Below the pieces are notes generated by a model, which was not told the origin of the DNA, ran no database searches, and saw only the letters and a list, made by a program, of their open reading frames with translations. DNA of 8,074 nucleotides, from NCBI GenBank assembly GCA_002083985.1, contig MTER01000060.1, positions 1-8,074 of the forward strand, written 5' to 3'. The first letter of the stretch is position 1; each line of letters starts with the position of its first letter. A program made the position numbers and the translations under genes. The stretch is from Candidatus Altarchaeales archaeon A3. Its GTDB lineage: Archaea > Altiarchaeota > Altiarchaeia > Altiarchaeales > Altiarchaeaceae. Positions 6,317 through 8,074 of the stretch are shown here, one piece after another.

Positions 6317-6325
6317 TTTAATAGA

Positions 6326-6421
6326 TTAGATTATTATTCCGCATCCGACAACTCTGTTGTCAGGCAAATCAGGCCTTAAAATCCATATTCTGTCTCCGGG
6401 TGCGTAAGCAAGTTTCCAGTA
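6326..6421 (-). other. Displaced C-terminal segment of the SelB-like protein
   Basis: In this frame the minus strand encodes YWKLAYAPGDRIWILRPD followed by LPDNRVVGCGIII and TAA. The pattern of a strand, a buried PGD turn, then RP...RVVGxG at the end matches the C-terminus of domain III in SelB/EF-Tu-type proteins. The upstream frame reaches ...GILKIG at 6423; one extra base between 6422 and 6425 explains the shift. The overlapping tail in the long frame has no such resemblance. Confidence 0.8.
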
Positions 6422-7265
6422 GACCTATCTTTAGTATTCCTTCTTCACCTGAATTTAATGCTCCTTCCTTAATAGTTGCCCTCAATTGCTGAAGCCCGCA
6501 AACAAAAATATATTCTCCGCCTGAGTTGACAGGATATTTCCAAAATTTCTGAACTTTAAATTTAACATCAACCTCTCTTGCAACCTTCATTGTTCCTTCT
6601 TTTGCCAGTACATATCCTCTTTCAAGTTCCGCCACGCTTACTCCTTTTAAACTTAAACCTGCTCTTGAACCGTCCTCTGCCTCATCTTTATCCTCATCAA
6701 AAACCTGAATTGATTTTACAGTTACTTTTTTATCTGTGGGATACATAATAAATTCATCAAATTTCTTAATTTTACCTCTTGTTGTTCCAAGTATTATTGT
6801 TCCGACACTTGTGACATTAAAAAAGTGGTCAATCGGAATTCTTACATTGCCTTCACTATGGGGAAGGTCTTCTTTAGATAAGGTGTCAATTATTGCAATT
6901 CTATCGTTATCAATAAATTTATAATTCTGAAGCACTGTGCCTTTAATTATCGGCAAAATTTGTTCCCTGATTAAATTTTCTCCCATTACAATATATCCCT
7001 TTTTTATATCTGCACATTCTAATGCTACAATTATCTCCCCTAATGTCCTGCTTATTGCATCTACTTTAACTATTGCAGCATTAGCCATGTTTATTGCATA
7101 TACTACTGGTTGAATTTTTCCAGGATATTCTGTCGGAACTACAAAACTTAATGCCTGTGTTTCTTCCTTATAATTATAAAGTGTTATATCACTTTCCGTT
7201 CCCTTCTTTCCTAATACATCTCCGAATGTATTGTCCCCTAATACCACAATATTCTTAAATTCCAT
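6369..7265 (-). CDS. SelB/EF-Tu-like protein without P-loop (archaeal SelB-like family), C-terminus frameshifted
   Basis: The frame encodes 298 residues. Residues 1-138 occupy the place of the G domain but lack GxxxxGK(S/T) and the DxxG/NKxD signatures. Residues 140-225 are a clear EF-Tu domain II (VRIPIDHFFNVTSVGTIILG, then a GRI-like GKIKKFDEF and KSIQVFDEDKDEAEDGSRAG, ending ELERGYVLA). Domain III follows from about 226. This agrees with the SelB-like proteins (aSelBL) known from archaea, which have degenerate GTP-binding sites and unknown function. The last 17 residues after about 281 do not fit. The neighbouring frame, entered by skipping one base at about 6422, continues domain III to a stop at 6326-6328. 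The restored protein has about 312 residues. The ATG follows a weak gtgg purine-rich site. The lipoprotein gene follows after 9 bases, so the two probably form an operon. Confidence 0.8.
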   Translation of the reverse strand: MEFKNIVVLGDNTFGDVLGKKGTESDITLYNYKEETQALSFVVPTEYPGKIQPVVYAINMANAAIVKVDAISRTLGEIIVALECADIKKGYIVMGENLIREQILPIIKGTVLQNYKFIDNDRIAIIDTLSKEDLPHSEGNVRIPIDHFFNVTSVGTIILGTTRGKIKKFDEFIMYPTDKKVTVKSIQVFDEDKDEAEDGSRAGLSLKGVSVAELERGYVLAKEGTMKVAREVDVKFKVQKFWKYPVNSGGEYIFVCGLQQLRATIKEGALNSGEEGILKIGLLETCLRTRRQNMDFKA

Positions 7266-7315
7266 TTTTCCACTTATGCTAAATTTTTACAAATATGGTT
7301 TAAAAATTAGATTGA

Positions 7316-7327
7316 AAATATAAATAT
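7316..7327 (-). promoter_or_regulatory. Possible TATA box for the SelB-like/lipoprotein operon
   Basis: The minus strand reads tatttatatttt about 55 bases before the ATG at 7265. A start site about 25 bases on would leave a leader of about 30 bases, which is compatible with the weak gtgg site 5 bases before the ATG. The AT-rich surroundings contain other possibilities. Confidence 0.3.
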
Positions 7328-7376
7328 TAGAAAAAAATGTAACTTCTCAATAACTCATGAGAACTGTTGCTCGGAT

Positions 7377-7405
7377 ATTTTCAAAATCTATATGATTTTG
7401 AAAAT
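7377..7405. repeat. Perfect 12-bp inverted repeat in unit 1
   Basis: attttcaaaatc (7377-7388) and gattttgaaaat (7394-7405) flank a 5-base loop. It directly follows the shared ctgttgctcg motif. No T run follows on either strand, so it is described only as a stem-loop. Confidence 0.8.
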
Positions 7406-7577
7406 GATAAAATATATAATTGTTTTGCATTTTTTGTATTTGTTTCTTATAAAAAGAGCAATTACGAAATTTATTTGCCTCAACTTATTGAGATATTAGA
7501 AAAAAAATCGCAACTATTCGGCCATCCAAAAAATTACAGGTAAATTTTTTAATTTTTACGCTCACTTCATTCGTGTC

Positions 7578-7600
7578 TTTCAAAAATTTCATTTTTGAAA
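7578..7600. repeat. Perfect 10-bp inverted repeat in unit 2
   Basis: tttcaaaaat (7578-7587) and atttttgaaa (7591-7600) with a 3-base loop. A T run and a further ttgaaag follow on the plus strand. It occupies the same place relative to the core motif as the stem in unit 1. Confidence 0.75.
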
Positions 7601-7620
7601 TTGTATTTTTTTGAAAGTTT

Positions 7621-7669
7621 TGCAGGTAATTTAAAAATCCAATAGATTTTTAAAGATTAAAAACCTGCA
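7621..7669. repeat. Two-part stem in unit 2: outer tgcaggt/acctgca, inner tttaaaaatc/gatttttaaa
   Basis: The outer arms are 7621-7627 and 7663-7669 (7 bp); the inner arms are 7630-7639 and 7645-7654 (10 bp) with a 5-base loop. A ttttt run follows the outer arm on the plus strand, giving a terminator-like shape in that direction, although no plus-strand gene precedes it. Confidence 0.75.
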
Positions 7670-7776
7670 GTTTTTAGTAATTTTGTTACTCTATGAATAG
7701 TTACAAAAAATCAAGATAAAAGAAAAAAGTATCCTCTCAATAAAATAGGGTAATTAAATTATATTGTTCTATTTTA

Positions 7777-7813
7777 CGAGTGAAAAATACTAAATTTTTA
7801 TATTTTACACTCG
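7777..7813. repeat. 13-bp stem (one mismatch) in unit 3
   Basis: cgagtgaaaaata (7777-7789) pairs with tattttacactcg (7801-7813) except at one position. It lies inside the outer agggta/taccct arms, so unit 3 forms a nested double stem. Confidence 0.75.
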
Positions 7814-7867
7814 CTGTTGCTCGTATCTTTTAAAAACTTTTAAAATACCCTGAAATTTTGAGATGGT

Positions 7868-7935
7868 ACAGAAAAAATAAAATCAAAACATAAAAAAAAT
7901 AGAAAAAGAAATAAAAATAAAAAAATTTATAAAAT
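7868..7935 (-). terminator. T-rich terminator region after the membrane protein
   Basis: The minus strand after the stop at 7962 carries a dense series of T runs between 7935 and 7868, including a run of eight T. Archaeal transcription commonly ends at such oligo-T tracts without a strong hairpin. It is placed 25-90 bases after the stop codon, as expected. Confidence 0.55.
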
Positions 7936-7961
7936 TTCTCATAATGTGCTGTTGGGTTTTT

Positions 7962-8074
7962 CTATTCTGTGAATAAATCCTTTGTGTCCTTGTCTATTAA
8001 CAAGAAATACAGAATAATTAGTGCCATAATTGTTCCAATTGGAAATCCTAACACACCTCCAATAATTGCTAAAA
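7962..8074 (-). CDS. C-terminus of a membrane protein (5' part beyond the window)
   Basis: Thirty-six codons and TAG are visible. The sequence is one hydrophobic helix with Gly-rich start (IIGGVLGFPIGTIMALIILYF) followed by a short charged tail, LLIDKDTKDLFTE. The GFPIGT turn within a terminal helix and a tail ending DLF(x) are common in small archaeal multi-pass membrane proteins of unknown function. Too little is present to name a family. It is followed by a T-rich tract and a long gap, so it is probably the end of a separate transcription unit. Confidence 0.7.
   Translation of the reverse strand, partial: LAIIGGVLGFPIGTIMALIILYFLLIDKDTKDLFTE

Larger units (their letters stand above)
7326..7870 (-). 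repeat. Array of three structured intergenic units, each ending in a T run
   Basis: This gene-free stretch holds three consecutive palindromic units. On the plus strand each begins with an agaaaaaa-type tract (7329, 7498, 7721), and a similar tract follows the last (7870). Each is closed by inverted repeats: tctcaataa/ttattgaga (7345-7353/7485-7493), aactattc/gaatagtt (7512-7519/7695-7702), and tctcaa...agggta/taccct...ttgaga (7735-7752/7846-7863). Read on the minus strand, each unit is a stem-loop region followed by a T run. Units 1 and 3 share ctgttgctcg (7364-7373 and 7814-7823), and unit 2 has a divergent form at about 7560-7575. No protein gene is convincing. Tandem terminators, a non-coding RNA cluster or degenerate mobile elements are all possible. 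Confidence 0.5.

Noticed and set aside
7404..7499. 31-codon hydrophobic plus-strand frame, possibly a small toxin
   Set aside because: It lies in low-complexity AT-rich palindromic DNA with no ribosome binding site or partner; chance occurrence is likely.
7868..7935. A-rich tract as an origin element
   Set aside because: No repeated origin recognition boxes or Cdc6 gene are nearby; a terminator after the membrane protein explains it better.

Overview
The window comes from an AT-rich archaeal genome. The clearest evidence is a pair of archaeal/eukaryotic-type translation genes: ribosomal protein L31e followed by translation initiation factor aIF6, a conserved archaeal neighbourhood. TATA boxes lie about 26 bases before the start codons of both, which suggests leaderless mRNAs, and few genes have a Shine-Dalgarno sequence. 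A lipoprotein rich in N-glycosylation sequons and a SelB-like protein of a type known from archaea agree with this. The lineage cannot be fixed from the window; a euryarchaeal, altiarchaeal or DPANN-like genome would all fit. Every gene is on the minus strand, so reading order runs from high to low coordinates.

Layout in reading order: (1) 7962-8074, the last 36 codons of a membrane protein, followed by a T-rich terminator-like tract. (2) 7266-7961, about 700 bases without a convincing gene, holding three consecutive palindromic units, each ending in a minus-strand T run. (3) 6326-7265, a SelB/EF-Tu-like protein without a P-loop, whose true C-terminus is separated by a one-base frameshift. 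(4) 4660-6316, a surface lipoprotein with three Ig-like domains, whose signal peptide is also separated by a one-base frameshift. (5) 3352-4539, L31e with a long Lys/Glu-rich N-terminal extension, then aIF6. (6) 2614-3224, a DUF5678-like small protein overlapping a retropepsin-like protease by ATGA. This pair is bracketed by two related elements of 72-73 bp with inverted-repeat ends, each with its own exact 5-bp target-site duplication. (7) 1-2518, an apparent operon of an MqnD-like periplasmic-binding-fold protein, a NIF3/DUF34 metal protein and a partial pentapeptide-repeat protein carrying 13 tandem 33-bp repeats.

The L31e-aIF6 pair is the housekeeping core: L31e is part of the 50S exit-tunnel rim, and aIF6 stops premature subunit joining. 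The SelB-like protein may also act near translation. The lipoprotein, protease pair, pentapeptide protein and mobile elements look like accessory content. The best candidates for something new are the protease/DUF5678 pair with its flanking mobile elements and the structured three-unit array. The two frameshifts lie about 170 bases apart and are both of the one-extra-base type, so sequence error must be excluded before they are treated as biology.
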